From NCBI GenBank assembly GCA_017161075.1, contig CP046174.1:2852001-2916000 (forward strand): DNA of 64,000 nucleotides. Reading direction: 5' to 3'. Below the pieces are notes generated by a model that was given only the letters and a program-made list of their open reading frames with translations, searched no databases and had not been told where the DNA came from. Below are positions 44,741 through 53,471 of this stretch, piece by piece (within the stretch, counting starts at the first letter, position 1; the number at the start of each line of letters is the position of its first letter). Origin of the DNA: Erysipelotrichaceae bacterium 66202529. GTDB taxonomy: Bacteria; Bacillota_I; Bacilli_A; Erysipelotrichales; Erysipelotrichaceae. Both the position numbers and the translations under genes were made by a program.

Positions 44741-45082
44741 TTAAGCTTCCTTTCTCCTTAGAAATTCCACAAAGGCAAACATAATGGATATGACGCTCAA
44801 TACTGCAACGATCAGCTCTGACATATTATTCGCATACTCTGCCATTTCCGGTTCCAATATTCCCAGCACAAGGAAGTAGCTGCACCAAAGCAAGCCAAGC
44901 AAAAGAACGCAAAAAGTGATGTATTTCAGGATGGCTGCAGCTTTGTGTATCACTCTCTTACTTTTATCAATCTGTCTTTGTGTGTACTGCTTTTTACGTA
45001 AAGCCCGTTTCAGTCCACCGGCTAAAACTCCAACAGCGATGCCCACAGAAAGACTGCAGCAGATTTTAAAATACAGGCTCAT
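44741..45082 (-). CDS. Small membrane protein (113 aa) with three predicted helices
   Basis: I do not recognise a family. Hydrophobic segments lie at about 5-24 (ICCSLSVGIAVGVLAGG), 50-75 (ILKYITFCVLLLGLLWCSYFL) and 85-105 (LIVAVLSVISIMFAFV). A basic loop (KRALRKKQYTQRQIDKSKR) separates the first two. It starts with ATGA overlapping the stop of a 50-residue ORF upstream, indicating coupled translation. It is the last gene in a run that includes Nudix and HAD hydrolases. Confidence 0.65.
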   Translation of the reverse strand: MSLYFKICCSLSVGIAVGVLAGGLKRALRKKQYTQRQIDKSKRVIHKAAAILKYITFCVLLLGLLWCSYFLVLGILEPEMAEYANNMSELIVAVLSVISIMFAFVEFLRRKEA

Positions 45083-45231
45083 GCTGGCAGCTCCTTTCTA
45101 AACAGCTTCCTGTCTCTGCTTGGTAAATACGAGTCTCCATGAACTGAATGCAGGCATACTGCAACAGGCTGTCTGCTTGTATCAGTCTTCATTCCTTCCA
45201 TCACGGCTATATGTAGATATGATTTTATCAT
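45079..45231 (-). CDS. Small ORF (50 aa) coupled to the downstream membrane protein
   Basis: An ATG at 45231 has AAGGAG 6 nt upstream, and the frame ends in TGA overlapping the next ATG (ATGA). The product starts MIKSYLHIAVMEGMKTD and ends RKLFRKELPA. It has no membrane segment and no family I know. The excellent ribosome site and stop/start overlap are the support; it may simply deliver ribosomes to the next gene. Confidence 0.5.
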   Translation of the reverse strand: MIKSYLHIAVMEGMKTDTSRQPVAVCLHSVHGDSYLPSRDRKLFRKELPA

Positions 45232-45255
45232 GATGTTCTCCTTCTTTGCGGAATC

Positions 45256-45690
45256 CTATGAAAGCTCACTGCCCCGTTCTTTTACATAGGCAGCTATAAA
45301 TTTTTTTGAGGGGGAGTATATATGCGTCGGCAGCTCCTCCTTAGCAAACCATTTCCATTCATCCTGCTTCTTTGGTTCCATGACGCGCAGCATACCGCTG
45401 CAGGCTCTGGCTATTACCTGTATTGTGACAAAATGCTTTCCAGGCTGAATATCATCCGCCGCACTGAATATCCTTAAATCTGAAATATCAAGATTCGTTT
45501 CTTCCTTCGTTTCTCTCACAGCAGCTTCAAACAGCGTTTCCCCGTATTCCTGCTTACCGCCGGGAAGACACCAGGAATCCGGTTCATAAATACCACCGGT
45601 ATCCGCGCCACTGCGTACCCGGTGCCCCAACAAAATTTTGCCATCCTGCACAATCAACACACCGACTCCCACACGAATCATGTTCTCCAT
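45256..45690 (-). CDS. Nudix hydrolase (MTH2/NUDT15-like)
   Basis: The protein has 144 residues with a full Nudix box GGKQEYGETLFEAAVRETKEET (about residues 43-64), whose glutamates bind metal. The surrounding text (LLGHRVRSG, SWCLPGGK) resembles dGTP/oxo-dGTP pyrophosphatases of the NUDT15 type. Substrate assignment is inference. The ribosome site is AAAGGAGG. It lies 28 nt after the 85-residue membrane gene in the same run. Confidence 0.9.
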   Translation of the reverse strand: MENMIRVGVGVLIVQDGKILLGHRVRSGADTGGIYEPDSWCLPGGKQEYGETLFEAAVRETKEETNLDISDLRIFSAADDIQPGKHFVTIQVIARACSGMLRVMEPKKQDEWKWFAKEELPTHIYSPSKKFIAAYVKERGSELS

Positions 45691-45718
45691 TCTCTTTTAT
45701 CCTCCTTTAATACTGCTG

Positions 45719-45967
45719 TTATTTCTCAATCCGCATCCCAATAATGAATCCCAGCAGCATACAGCACGCTATCGCATAAGCAAGGTAAGCCGAGCCTAGG
45801 GCAGACCCAAGTGCTGCACCCAGACATATCCCAAGGCTGAGTCCCTCTGCCATATACGTTTTCGCATATTGCTTCCCTGCTGTTCTTCTGTGCTTCAGTA
45901 TCAGAATCATGATGACCGCCACAATTCCTGTTACGGCAACAGGTAAGACAGCTCTTATAAGCTCCAT
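45719..45967 (-). CDS. Small two- to three-helix membrane protein (82 aa)
   Basis: I do not recognise a family. A hydrophobic N-terminal helix (AVLPVAVTGIVAVIMILIL) is followed by a basic stretch (KHRRTAGKQYAK). Then a glycine/alanine-rich region (GICLGAALGSALGSAYLAYAIACCMLLG) ends in RIEK. I chose the ATG at 45967 rather than the GTG three codons upstream because AAGGAAGGGTGG lies just before it. Confidence 0.6.
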   Translation of the reverse strand: MELIRAVLPVAVTGIVAVIMILILKHRRTAGKQYAKTYMAEGLSLGICLGAALGSALGSAYLAYAIACCMLLGFIIGMRIEK

Positions 45968-46019
45968 AGAAACCACCCTTCCTTATGTTGTTTCAGTTAT
46001 AATCTGAGCAGATTCCCCC

Positions 46020-46796
46020 TTACACCAGATGGTGCTTCCTGCAGTACTGCGTAATTCCTTCCTCATCCACACGCGGGCAGATGTCTGTAGCTACCGCTTT
46101 CACATCATCACTTGCATTTCCCATGGCAACACCACACCCCACAGCCTGCAGCATTTCGATATCATTCGTTCCATCACCGAACGCAATCGCCTCATCCTTA
46201 GACAGATGGTAATATTCCAGAATTTTTCTGACGCCCAGACCTTTTCCTCCGTTGTAGGGTATGATATCCATTGCACGGGGCCACCATGCAGTTATTTCAG
46301 CTCCTGTAACTCCCTGTAAAATTGAAGCATATTCCTTTTTGGTTCCACCCAGCATAATCTGATAGATTTCCTCATCGGCGAGCCTTTCAAAATCATCCAC
46401 AACATCGACTGTCTGATTGGATATTTCAAAATAGTCTACAATATCACGGTCTCTGCCATTTGCCCCGTTTCTTTCAACATTCGCCAGTACTACCGGGCGT
46501 TGTATTGCTTTTGCATTGCTTATGATTTTGTGTACATCCTCTGTAGGTATCGGATTTTTGAATATGACGGTATCCGCAGTAAAACAGTAGGATGCATTAA
46601 AGGTCAGATAAGCGTCAAATTTCACTCTTGGAAACTGCGGCACGCTGCGAGGCGGTCGTCCGGTCGCAATACAGAGGATAATTCCGTTTTTCTGTAGCTG
46701 TAAAAGTGTATCCTCCATCAGTTCACTCATTGTGTCCCTATCCATAGCAATCAGTGTACCATCAATATCAAAAAACGCTATTTTTATGTTGTTCAT
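46020..46796 (-). CDS. Cof-type HAD-family hydrolase
   Basis: The protein has 258 residues. Catalytic motif I is FFDIDGTLI, motif II CIATGRPP, and motifs III/IV include the Lys of GGKGLGVRKIL and GDGTNDIEML. A Cof-type cap domain lies between motifs II and III. Such enzymes dephosphorylate sugar phosphates, flavin or PLP; the substrate is not clear. ATG 46796 has AGGGAG 8 nt upstream. The ORF extension to 46871 lacks a ribosome site. Confidence 0.92.
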   Translation of the reverse strand: MNNIKIAFFDIDGTLIAMDRDTMSELMEDTLLQLQKNGIILCIATGRPPRSVPQFPRVKFDAYLTFNASYCFTADTVIFKNPIPTEDVHKIISNAKAIQRPVVLANVERNGANGRDRDIVDYFEISNQTVDVVDDFERLADEEIYQIMLGGTKKEYASILQGVTGAEITAWWPRAMDIIPYNGGKGLGVRKILEYYHLSKDEAIAFGDGTNDIEMLQAVGCGVAMGNASDDVKAVATDICPRVDEEGITQYCRKHHLV

Positions 46797-46920
46797 CTGG
46801 TTTCTCCCTATATAAATATTACGAACGCTTTGCTTGTAGCAGTGTGCTATCATTTCAATTATAGTCAACAAGAAAGGAGATGTACAGGTATTTTCTGCAA
46901 TTATACAAGTTCTGTAGCGG

Positions 46921-47829
46921 CTATGAGTGATGTTCAGCCTTCACTTGAGGAAGCAGAATATGGACATATAATTTATTCTCCTTATATTCTGCATACATCC
47001 TCCCTCCCATTTCATATATAAGGGTACGTGATATTTCCAAGCCAAGCCCTGTCGTATTTTCTGCATTATGAACGGTATAGAAACGGTCAAACAGCTTCGC
47101 TACTTGAATAGAATCCAGCTCTGCCGCAGTATTGGCGAATATGATTTCGCCTTGCTCTGATAACATGATCTGCAAATCACCATCACTGTATTTAACGGCA
47201 TTATGTAAAAGATTTATCATCACGCGGGAAAGCTTGGAGGCCGATAGTACGCGCTTTATCTTCTTTTGTGGAAGCTTAATGACCGGCTCGATATGCTGCT
47301 CTTTTAAGACCGCATAAAAGCCCGCTATACTTTCCTCTATAAGCTCATTTACTACAACCTCCCCTGTATCTGTATCATCTTTTGACAGTAGGGTTACCGT
47401 ATACTCAAACAATTCCTCTGTAAGCTGATTTAGCAGCTCGACTCTGTTTTGGATAATTTGGATGTAACGTTTTGCAGTATCTGATATTTCTTCCTGTTCC
47501 AGCAAATCGAGATAACCGCAGACTGCTGTAAGAGGCGTTCTCAGATCATGCGATATACTCGTTACAGATTCCTTCAGCTTGTTCTCTCCATGAATATACT
47601 GTCGGCGCTGCTTGCGAAGCTGATCAAGCTGCTTGTTCAAAACCGCCGCAAGTTTTCTGATCTGCTTATCATTTGATGCAACAGTAAGCAAGGTATTGGA
47701 TGAACTGCACGTATACTCTGTAAGTCCTATACAGATTTCCTTTAAATCCTTTCTCAACAACAACAGCTTTAAGAACAGCATACTGATAAGCAGCACCAAT
47801 ATCCCGCATAATATCCATGGTAACAGCAT
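46921..47829 (-). CDS. Sensor histidine kinase with a single N-terminal membrane helix
   Basis: The protein has 302 residues. One hydrophobic segment lies at the start (ILCGILVLLISMLFLKLLLL), with no outside sensor domain. Then come the dimerisation/H-box SISHDLRTPLTAV (about residue 95), N-box NLLHNAVKYS and G-box TTGLGLEISR. The absence of a periplasmic loop suggests sensing within the membrane or through the adjacent ABC transporter. It is the last gene of the response regulator-ATPase-permease-kinase operon. The ribosome site is AAAGGAGA, 10 nt upstream. Confidence 0.93.
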   Translation of the reverse strand: MLLPWILCGILVLLISMLFLKLLLLRKDLKEICIGLTEYTCSSSNTLLTVASNDKQIRKLAAVLNKQLDQLRKQRRQYIHGENKLKESVTSISHDLRTPLTAVCGYLDLLEQEEISDTAKRYIQIIQNRVELLNQLTEELFEYTVTLLSKDDTDTGEVVVNELIEESIAGFYAVLKEQHIEPVIKLPQKKIKRVLSASKLSRVMINLLHNAVKYSDGDLQIMLSEQGEIIFANTAAELDSIQVAKLFDRFYTVHNAENTTGLGLEISRTLIYEMGGRMYAEYKENKLYVHILLPQVKAEHHS

Positions 47830-47843
47830 TCTTCACATCTCCT

Positions 47844-48584
47844 TTACTTGATATCCTTTTTATGAAATACAGCTATTCCACATGTATTCACACAAACAAT
47901 CACAAGAATTGCATATATTCCTAGCCGCCATAATACAGACAGCTCTACTGTCATAAATTGAAAAATCTGTCCATATGGATTGATATCAAAAAGCACTTCA
48001 AACAGCATCCTCATCGGTTCGGATAATAAGCCCTGACGGGCCAGAGAATAGCATAGTAATCCGCCAAACATCAAGCAAAAAGCGCTCAGTATACAAATAA
48101 TAGCCGTTTTTGCCTTACTGGAAGAAAGCATGCCTATCATATTATAAATGGCACAATAGGAAATGCAGGCAAGCCACCCTATGCATCCACTCACAACACA
48201 CTTGAATGTACTCATTACCGGTATCTGCATGATAACAGCGAAGATCATACCGACCAGAATCCAAAGCATATAAAGCATGGTTATTCCCATACCACCGCTA
48301 AGAAAGCCTGCCAGATATATATCAGTTCTTTTGTGTCCGACAATCAGCTTATTGCGTATGGTTCCATCACTATACTCTGTTCCATAAAAGAGGCTGAGAC
48401 TAACAGAGATAATACTGCCAATCCCCTGTATGGAAACAAATAAGGCGAGATCTATACGTGTGGAATCCTGACTCAGTAGTAAAAGACTAAGGATACCTTC
48501 CAAACATAGCATCAATATCAAAGTTACACGAAATGCTTTGCTACCATATAAGCGGCTGCAATTGGCATATAGAAGTCTACGCAT
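47844..48584 (-). CDS. ABC-2-type transporter permease
   Basis: The protein has 246 residues with six predicted helices: for example VTLILMLCLEGILSLLLL at the start, IGSIISVSLSLFYGTEYSDGTIRNKLIVGHKR in the ABC-2-like coupling region, and LGIYAILVIVCVNTCGIAVF at the end. It forms the membrane channel with the preceding ATPase. The ATG at 48584 overlaps the ATPase stop (TATGCGTAG) with AAAGGTGA just upstream. Similar modules give protection from peptide antibiotics in Firmicutes. Confidence 0.85.
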   Translation of the reverse strand: MRRLLYANCSRLYGSKAFRVTLILMLCLEGILSLLLLSQDSTRIDLALFVSIQGIGSIISVSLSLFYGTEYSDGTIRNKLIVGHKRTDIYLAGFLSGGMGITMLYMLWILVGMIFAVIMQIPVMSTFKCVVSGCIGWLACISYCAIYNMIGMLSSSKAKTAIICILSAFCLMFGGLLCYSLARQGLLSEPMRMLFEVLFDINPYGQIFQFMTVELSVLWRLGIYAILVIVCVNTCGIAVFHKKDIK

Positions 48585-49491
48585 AGCAGTCACCTTTTAC
48601 CAGGCTCATATAATAGCTTTCCAGATTCTCATCCCGCTCGCTCATTGAAATTATTTCAGCCCCCTCCTTATTCAGGGCCAACGCAAGCCTCGTCACATTG
48701 ATTTCCGCAAATATATCAGCCTCAGTTTCTGATATGATTTTATATTCCATTCGCATGGAATCCAGTATGTGGGTAAGCGGCTTGATATTTGTTACTTTTA
48801 TATGAACACATTTTCGGCAGGCTGCATGCAGCTCCTGTGCACTCATTTCTTTTATGATACTGCCATTGTCAATAAAGCCATAGTGTGTTGCCAGTTTCGA
48901 AAGCTCATCAAGAATATGGCTGGATATCAAAACGGTAATCTGATGCTCCCGATTTAGCTTTCCTATCAATTCCCGTATTTCAATGATTCCCTGTGGATCT
49001 AATCCGTTCACAGGCTCGTCCAATATTAGAAAATCCGGATCCTGTGCAAGGGCAATGGCAATTCCAAGCCTCTGCCGCATCCCAAGAGAGAAATCTCTGC
49101 TTTTCTTTTTTCCTGTATTGCCTAGTCCCACCAGTGTCAAAAGATCCTGCAGACCGTCAAAGGAAGGACATCCTAGGATTCGATATTGCTGTTTTAGGTT
49201 TTCTTCAGCACTCATGTCCAGATAAATAGCTGGTGATTCTATGACTGCTCCGATTTTTCTCCTTGTTCGCGCAAAGTCCTTTTCTGTATTTTTTTTGCCA
49301 TACAGCATATAATCACCGGATGTCGGATGCTGTAGACCGCAAATCAAGCGAAGCAGTGTTGTTTTCCCGGCGCCATTTTTTCCAACAAAGCCATATACAG
49401 CACCTTTTGGGATTTGCATTGTGACTCCACGCAATGCATGAAACTGACCATACTGCTTACACAGCATATTTGTTTTAAGTACATATTCCAT
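48577..49491 (-). CDS. ABC transporter ATP-binding protein (BcrA/lantibiotic-protection type)
   Basis: The protein has 304 residues. Walker A is VGKNGAGKTTLLRL, the signature FSLGMRQRLGIA, Walker B FLILDEPVNGLDPQG, and the H-loop ISSHIL. The C-terminal 90 residues extend beyond the nucleotide domain, as in the bacitracin/lantibiotic-resistance (BcrA) group. AAGGAGG precedes the ATG. It follows the response regulator by 88 nt. Confidence 0.92.
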   Translation of the reverse strand: MEYVLKTNMLCKQYGQFHALRGVTMQIPKGAVYGFVGKNGAGKTTLLRLICGLQHPTSGDYMLYGKKNTEKDFARTRRKIGAVIESPAIYLDMSAEENLKQQYRILGCPSFDGLQDLLTLVGLGNTGKKKSRDFSLGMRQRLGIAIALAQDPDFLILDEPVNGLDPQGIIEIRELIGKLNREHQITVLISSHILDELSKLATHYGFIDNGSIIKEMSAQELHAACRKCVHIKVTNIKPLTHILDSMRMEYKIISETEADIFAEINVTRLALALNKEGAEIISMSERDENLESYYMSLVKGDCYA

Positions 49492-49579
49492 TTCTGTTAT
49501 CCTCCTTATTATGATACTGTATATTCTAGCAGGAAGAGGTAAAGAAAATGGTAAAGGAAGCCGTAAAGAAATCGTAAAT

Positions 49580-50245
49580 TTACGACTTTTTCAGTTTAAA
49601 GCCAATGCCCCATACGGCTTCAATATAGTCCTGATCATTCACTTCCCGTAATTTTCTGCGAAGATTACTAATATGCATCTTCAATGAGCTTTCACTGCAA
49701 TCCAGGGTATCTGCACTGATGCCCTCAAGCAAAACCGATTTTGTAATCACCTGTGCTGGGTGCTGAAGCAGCAGCTTTAATATTGCATATTCGGTTTTGG
49801 TTAATTTCACATCTATTCCCTGTACAGTGGTTGTATAGGTATCCGTATTGAGTGTTATCTCATCAAATACCAGCAAAGAGGAAGCTATCGGTATGTCTGT
49901 TTTACGCAGCTGTACAGCCACTCGTGCTAAAAGCTCCTTGGTTTGAAACGGTTTCGTGATATAGTCAGCAGCTCCATTAAGTAAAAGAGATACCTTATCG
50001 TCTACATCGATTTTTGCACTGACAATAATAACCGGAATGCCTTTGCTGTATGGCAGTAGTTCTTCTCCGCTAAGACCAGGAAGCATTAGATCAAGCAGGA
50101 TTAGATCCGGTGTTGTATCCTTTAGAAAAAGCACTGCTTCCGTACCGGAGTAGGCACGAAATACAAGATAACCCTCACGATTCAGAAGCTCCTCTAACAG
50201 ATTTCCGATATGTATATCATCATCTACAATCAAGATTGCTTTCAA
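49580..50245 (-). CDS. OmpR-family response regulator
   Basis: The protein has 221 residues. The receiver domain (1-115) shows IVDDD, the phospho-acceptor Asp in LILLDLMLPG (about 52), and ITKPF (Lys). The C-terminal winged helix ends LREVNDQDYIEAVWGIGFKLK. The start codon appears to be TTG (50245), with a strong GAGGAGG 8 nt upstream. It likely controls its own operon, including the ABC pair and kinase. Confidence 0.94.
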   Translation of the reverse strand: MKAILIVDDDIHIGNLLEELLNREGYLVFRAYSGTEAVLFLKDTTPDLILLDLMLPGLSGEELLPYSKGIPVIIVSAKIDVDDKVSLLLNGAADYITKPFQTKELLARVAVQLRKTDIPIASSLLVFDEITLNTDTYTTTVQGIDVKLTKTEYAILKLLLQHPAQVITKSVLLEGISADTLDCSESSLKMHISNLRRKLREVNDQDYIEAVWGIGFKLKKS

Positions 50246-50367
50246 TATAATTCCTCCTCAACATTTTCCATAGAAAGTCACCACATATTTTCCTTATACA
50301 GGTATATTTATATAAATATATGGTATCATACAAGCTGAAAAAAAAGAAGCATGCAATCTGATAGCTC

Positions 50368-50496
50368 TTATTCAAAAAGGGGATTGTGAATTTCCTGACT
50401 GCATAAAGGGTACACTACCTCAGATACCAACGGTATTAGCCCTGCAATCGTAAATAGAAATATCCAAAAATGAATAAGGGCTGTTTTACTACGCAT
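50368..50496 (-). CDS. Small membrane peptide ORF (42 aa)
   Basis: The frame from ATG 50496 encodes a hydrophobic helix (ALIHFWIFLFTIAGLIPLV) followed by SEVVYPLCSQEIHN and ends at TAA 50368. It lies 42 nt after the 70-residue membrane protein on the same strand. The ribosome site is poor (AAGG abuts the ATG), which lowers confidence. The remaining gap to 50245 holds a TATATTTATATAAATATA-rich stretch, probably the response-regulator promoter. Confidence 0.4.
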   Translation of the reverse strand: MRSKTALIHFWIFLFTIAGLIPLVSEVVYPLCSQEIHNPLFE

Positions 50497-50538
50497 CCTT
50501 CATTTCTTTATAGTTTCTTTCCTCTCGCCACTTCTATG

Positions 50539-50751
50539 TTAAGAAGGTTTGCTACCCTTCTTACGATCGATCCATGTATGCTGCAGGAACAGACCACAAA
50601 TGGCAGTCACGACAGCACCGGCTAATCGCGCTATCCATACATTCAAATCAAAGGCATAGAGTATTTTCATCGCAAAGTTTCCAGCAGCAATTGCCGCTGT
50701 AAATATTATAATCCATGTAATAGTAGTTCCCTTTGTGTTATCTAATTTCAT
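50539..50751 (-). CDS. Small two-helix membrane protein (70 aa)
   Basis: I do not recognise a family. Two hydrophobic helices (TWIIIFTAAIAAGNFAMKIL and ARLAGAVVTAICGLFLQ) flank a short loop. The end is basic (IDRKKGSKPS). It starts 15 nt after the Xre regulator gene and is probably co-transcribed. Small membrane partners of this kind often accompany Xre regulators that also carry a membrane helix. Confidence 0.6.
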   Translation of the reverse strand: MKLDNTKGTTITWIIIFTAAIAAGNFAMKILYAFDLNVWIARLAGAVVTAICGLFLQHTWIDRKKGSKPS

Positions 50752-50766
50752 ATAGCTGCATCCTAA

Positions 50767-51093
50767 TCAACTGGCAGAGATGAATGCGAGTATCAACAGA
50801 AGTATCATCACTGTGAGGACAGATAGGATTCTTTTGGAAGAATCACGTTTTTTATCTGCTTCTCCGCCATGTTCATTTTGTGATAACATCATTTGCATAT
50901 CATTATCAACAAGTGCGTCAATACCAATCTGCAAGGCTCTGGACAGAGCTAGCAGCTGCCGTGCGTCGGGTACGGTCTCATTCAATTCCCAGTTTGATAT
51001 CGTCTGTCGTGTAACTCCGACCAGCTGACCCAGCTGTTCCTGTGAAAGCTGAAGCTTTTTTCGTGATTTCAAAATATTTTTTCCTAAGTCCAT
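50767..51093 (-). CDS. Xre-family regulator with C-terminal membrane helix
   Basis: The protein has 108 residues. The helix-turn-helix domain occupies the first 60 (LSQEQLGQLVGVTRQTISNWE is the HTH). A hydrophilic linker follows, then one C-terminal hydrophobic segment (ILSVLTVMILLLILAFISA). Membrane-tethered Xre regulators are known in Firmicutes. AAAGGAG lies 6 nt before the ATG. It heads a small operon of membrane proteins. Confidence 0.88.
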   Translation of the reverse strand: MDLGKNILKSRKKLQLSQEQLGQLVGVTRQTISNWELNETVPDARQLLALSRALQIGIDALVDNDMQMMLSQNEHGGEADKKRDSSKRILSVLTVMILLLILAFISAS

Positions 51094-51479
51094 GTTGACT
51101 CCTTTCGCTTGTAATCATATCTTATTTCCTTGCTTTATTTCTACCAAAGCTTTTTGGAAGCTTGTCAAAGATTTTTAACATTTGTATAGAAAATATGATA
51201 TTGTGCTGTTTTTCCCCTCATCAAAGCAACACTGCTATTGATATATAAGATGTATGCCTGTGAAGCTTTCTGTACAAATACCTGTATATATAATATCTGT
51301 AAATTTCTTTATCATAAGAAAGGCAGCAGATATGCTACGTACTCATTTAAATATCCTCTGTAGCTGCCAGTTATTCTGGTTCTTTCTCACGTCAAGATAC
51401 AAGAAGGATATGAGATATAAAACATCGATTATTTTGTATTTTATGCTTCCCATATACCCAGATTCGAGAAAGATCCGTG
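51094..51479. other. Gap without a supported gene
   Basis: These 386 nt are AT-rich. A plus-strand open frame from 51254 runs into the acetyltransferase gene on the other strand and has no ribosome site. The Xre operon promoter should be near 51110-51180. Confidence 0.5.
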
Positions 51480-51977
51480 TTATTCATTCTGCATTTTCTT
51501 CTGCATTACATCATAGCAAAGAAAATCTCCGGAGCTGGTCTGGATCACATGAAACTCAGTTTCCTGATAACCACGTTTACGATAGATTGCCTTTGCAGGA
51601 AGGGATGCATCCAGTGTGCAACGATCATACTGTGAAAAAATCGCATGCTCTGCAAATTCCATAAGACTGCGTCCATGCCCCTTTTTCTGATGCTGTGGCA
51701 AAACAAAGAGTCTACAGATTTCATTTGCCTTGATTGTAACAGTACCAATTGCTCTTTCCTCATCATCGAATAGAAGATAGACACTGCCGGATTTGATGTC
51801 AAGGCGAATATTTGCGTCCTTATGATGTGATAGGAAAAAATCAACAGCTCCATTCGGATAATAATGCGGATAAATTGCCTGTATCGTTTCTCTTGTTATC
51901 CTTCTCACTATCTGTACAGTGCTTTCATTCAACAGCGCTTTTCTTATATCGTTGTTATTTCTGTATGAACTACTCAT
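51480..51977 (-). CDS. GNAT-family N-acetyltransferase
   Basis: The protein has 165 residues. The GNAT acetyl-CoA motif is visible as ICRLFVLPQHQKKGHGRSLMEFAEHAIF (V/I-x-P-x-x-Q-x-x-G-x-G pattern), followed by LDASLPAKAIYRKRGYQE. The acceptor substrate is unknown. GGAGG lies 9 nt upstream of the ATG. It is a single gene. Confidence 0.88.
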   Translation of the reverse strand: MSSSYRNNNDIRKALLNESTVQIVRRITRETIQAIYPHYYPNGAVDFFLSHHKDANIRLDIKSGSVYLLFDDEERAIGTVTIKANEICRLFVLPQHQKKGHGRSLMEFAEHAIFSQYDRCTLDASLPAKAIYRKRGYQETEFHVIQTSSGDFLCYDVMQKKMQNE

Positions 51978-52282
51978 ATATACATACCTCCTTTTTATAG
52001 TTGACTAAGCTGCTTTTAGTCTGTAAGTTCCTTGTTGTATTCAATCTACAATGTAATGCTTTCATTTGTTGTCGCATGCTGTGTATGCTTTTTAACGGCG
52101 TGCTGTGTTAGACGGTCCCAGCCTTTACACTTTCTATAATGTTCATTATATAAAACAAAAAAGGCAATGTACAGTTAATTTTGTACAAAACCATTTTCTT
52201 ATTGCTTGCACTGTAGTAGAATACCTCCATCGTGAAAATTGCTCTTTTAATAACAGAATGTGATATCCTACATACAGCTATA

Positions 52283-52720
52283 TCATTCTTTTTCTGCGCA
52301 GGGAATTTCAAATGTCTCTGAATGAAAATTAGAATAATACCTCCCCTTCGTTACTGTAAATTTCAACACACAATAATCCGGATCTGTCACACCCTTAGGA
52401 TAATACATGGTATCGCCCTCTTTCCATATCATATCCTTACTTTCCTGATCCTCAAGGACCTCTGCTGTTCCAAGCAGCATCACTCCGCGGAAATAGCGTT
52501 TATCACAAAAATAAATGCAAGCCTTGGAATTCTTACGGTACTGTGCCACTCGCATGGAAGATGTATTCGTGGTAAAGTAAAATGTATGTATTCCCACTCT
52601 TTTTCGCGGTGGAAGCATTGCTTTGGTGTTTGGAAAACCATCCTGATCTACGGAGCTGATAAATGCAACGCTCTGTTTATCAATCAGCTTTCCAATCGTT
52701 GCTTCACTGTCTCGCATCAT
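52283..52720 (-). CDS. Pyridoxamine 5'-phosphate oxidase-like (FMN-binding split barrel) protein
   Basis: The protein has 145 residues. The split-barrel pattern is seen in VAFISSVDQDGFPNTKAMLP, then FYFTTNTSSMRVAQYRKNSKACIYF and a second half ending KFTVTKGRYYSN. Such small proteins bind FMN or F420 and act as general stress or reductase-like proteins. ATG 52720 is preferred over 52732 because AAAGGA abuts the latter with no spacer. The gap 51978-52282 holds no other gene I can support. Confidence 0.82.
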   Translation of the reverse strand: MMRDSEATIGKLIDKQSVAFISSVDQDGFPNTKAMLPPRKRVGIHTFYFTTNTSSMRVAQYRKNSKACIYFCDKRYFRGVMLLGTAEVLEDQESKDMIWKEGDTMYYPKGVTDPDYCVLKFTVTKGRYYSNFHSETFEIPCAEKE

Positions 52721-52806
52721 AACAATCACCATCCTTTTCCTTATTGTAGCCTGACCTTCTCCTCCTGTACAGTACCCACTTTTTTGTAACTATGTATTGA
52801 AAGTAC

Positions 52807-53163
52807 TCATAAAAGTCCTTTGTCCTTTAGAAATTCCTCACGGCCATCCTCAAGCATCATTTCCATGCCGATAGCCTGCATGATTTCAATTGCCATCAGC
52901 ATTTGTTCTCCACGTTTGGTAAGCGAATATTCAACATGCAGGGGATAACCGTCATATGTTTGCTTGTCTACCATTCCATACTCGATCAATTCCTTTAGTT
53001 GTTCAATCAGCATTTTCTGTGTAATATTTATAATCTCTTTTTTCAATTCAGACAGAGATTGCTTTTTCTTGCCAAGCTGCCACAATATGATTGGCTTCCA
53101 TTTTCCCTTAGTAATATCATGTGTTAACTCTAATGGACATGTGTATTGTTTACGTAGTTTCAC
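52807..53163 (-). CDS. HxlR-family helix-turn-helix regulator
   Basis: The protein has 118 residues. The conserved HxlR start CPLELTHDITKGKWKPIILWQL is complete, including the Cys that senses oxidants or aldehydes in relatives, and the recognition region ITQKMLIEQLKELIEYGMV follows. The start codon is GTG (53163) with GGGGAGA 5 nt upstream. It is encoded just before the split-barrel flavoprotein on the same strand and may regulate it. Confidence 0.92.
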   Translation of the reverse strand: MKLRKQYTCPLELTHDITKGKWKPIILWQLGKKKQSLSELKKEIINITQKMLIEQLKELIEYGMVDKQTYDGYPLHVEYSLTKRGEQMLMAIEIMQAIGMEMMLEDGREEFLKDKGLL

Positions 53164-53471
53164 GCTATCTCCCCTTTTCTGAATTTTCTATATGGTATGC
53201 AGGTACAGATATGAAATGAATTTATACAAATGATACAGGGAAATCTATGAAGCTGTGTTTAGCTTGCGAAAGAATAGAGCTGTTCATGCTCTGAAAAAGC
53301 ACGAAGCTTTCGAAGAGCATTTTATGATGTGTGACATTTTCCTGTTTCGAATGGTGTTTTATGCATGGTATAAGAAGGTTATCTGAGTGTAGAATCATGC
53401 TTTACAAATGAAGAAGATAAGCAAAGCTTGCATATTGCAGCTATTTATGATAGCTGTGACGGGCAAGCTGA
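53164..53471. other. Gap with two short hairpins
   Basis: No gene is supported. CAGCTAT-TTATG-ATAGCTG (53438-53456) lies just after the acetyltransferase stop. A larger hairpin with ATGCTCT/AGAGCAT arms lies at about 53288-53322. Neither has a strong T-run. Confidence 0.45.

Noticed and set aside
51254..51664. Plus-strand ORF running into the acetyltransferase gene
   Set aside because: Its second half is antisense to conserved GNAT motifs and no ribosome site is present.
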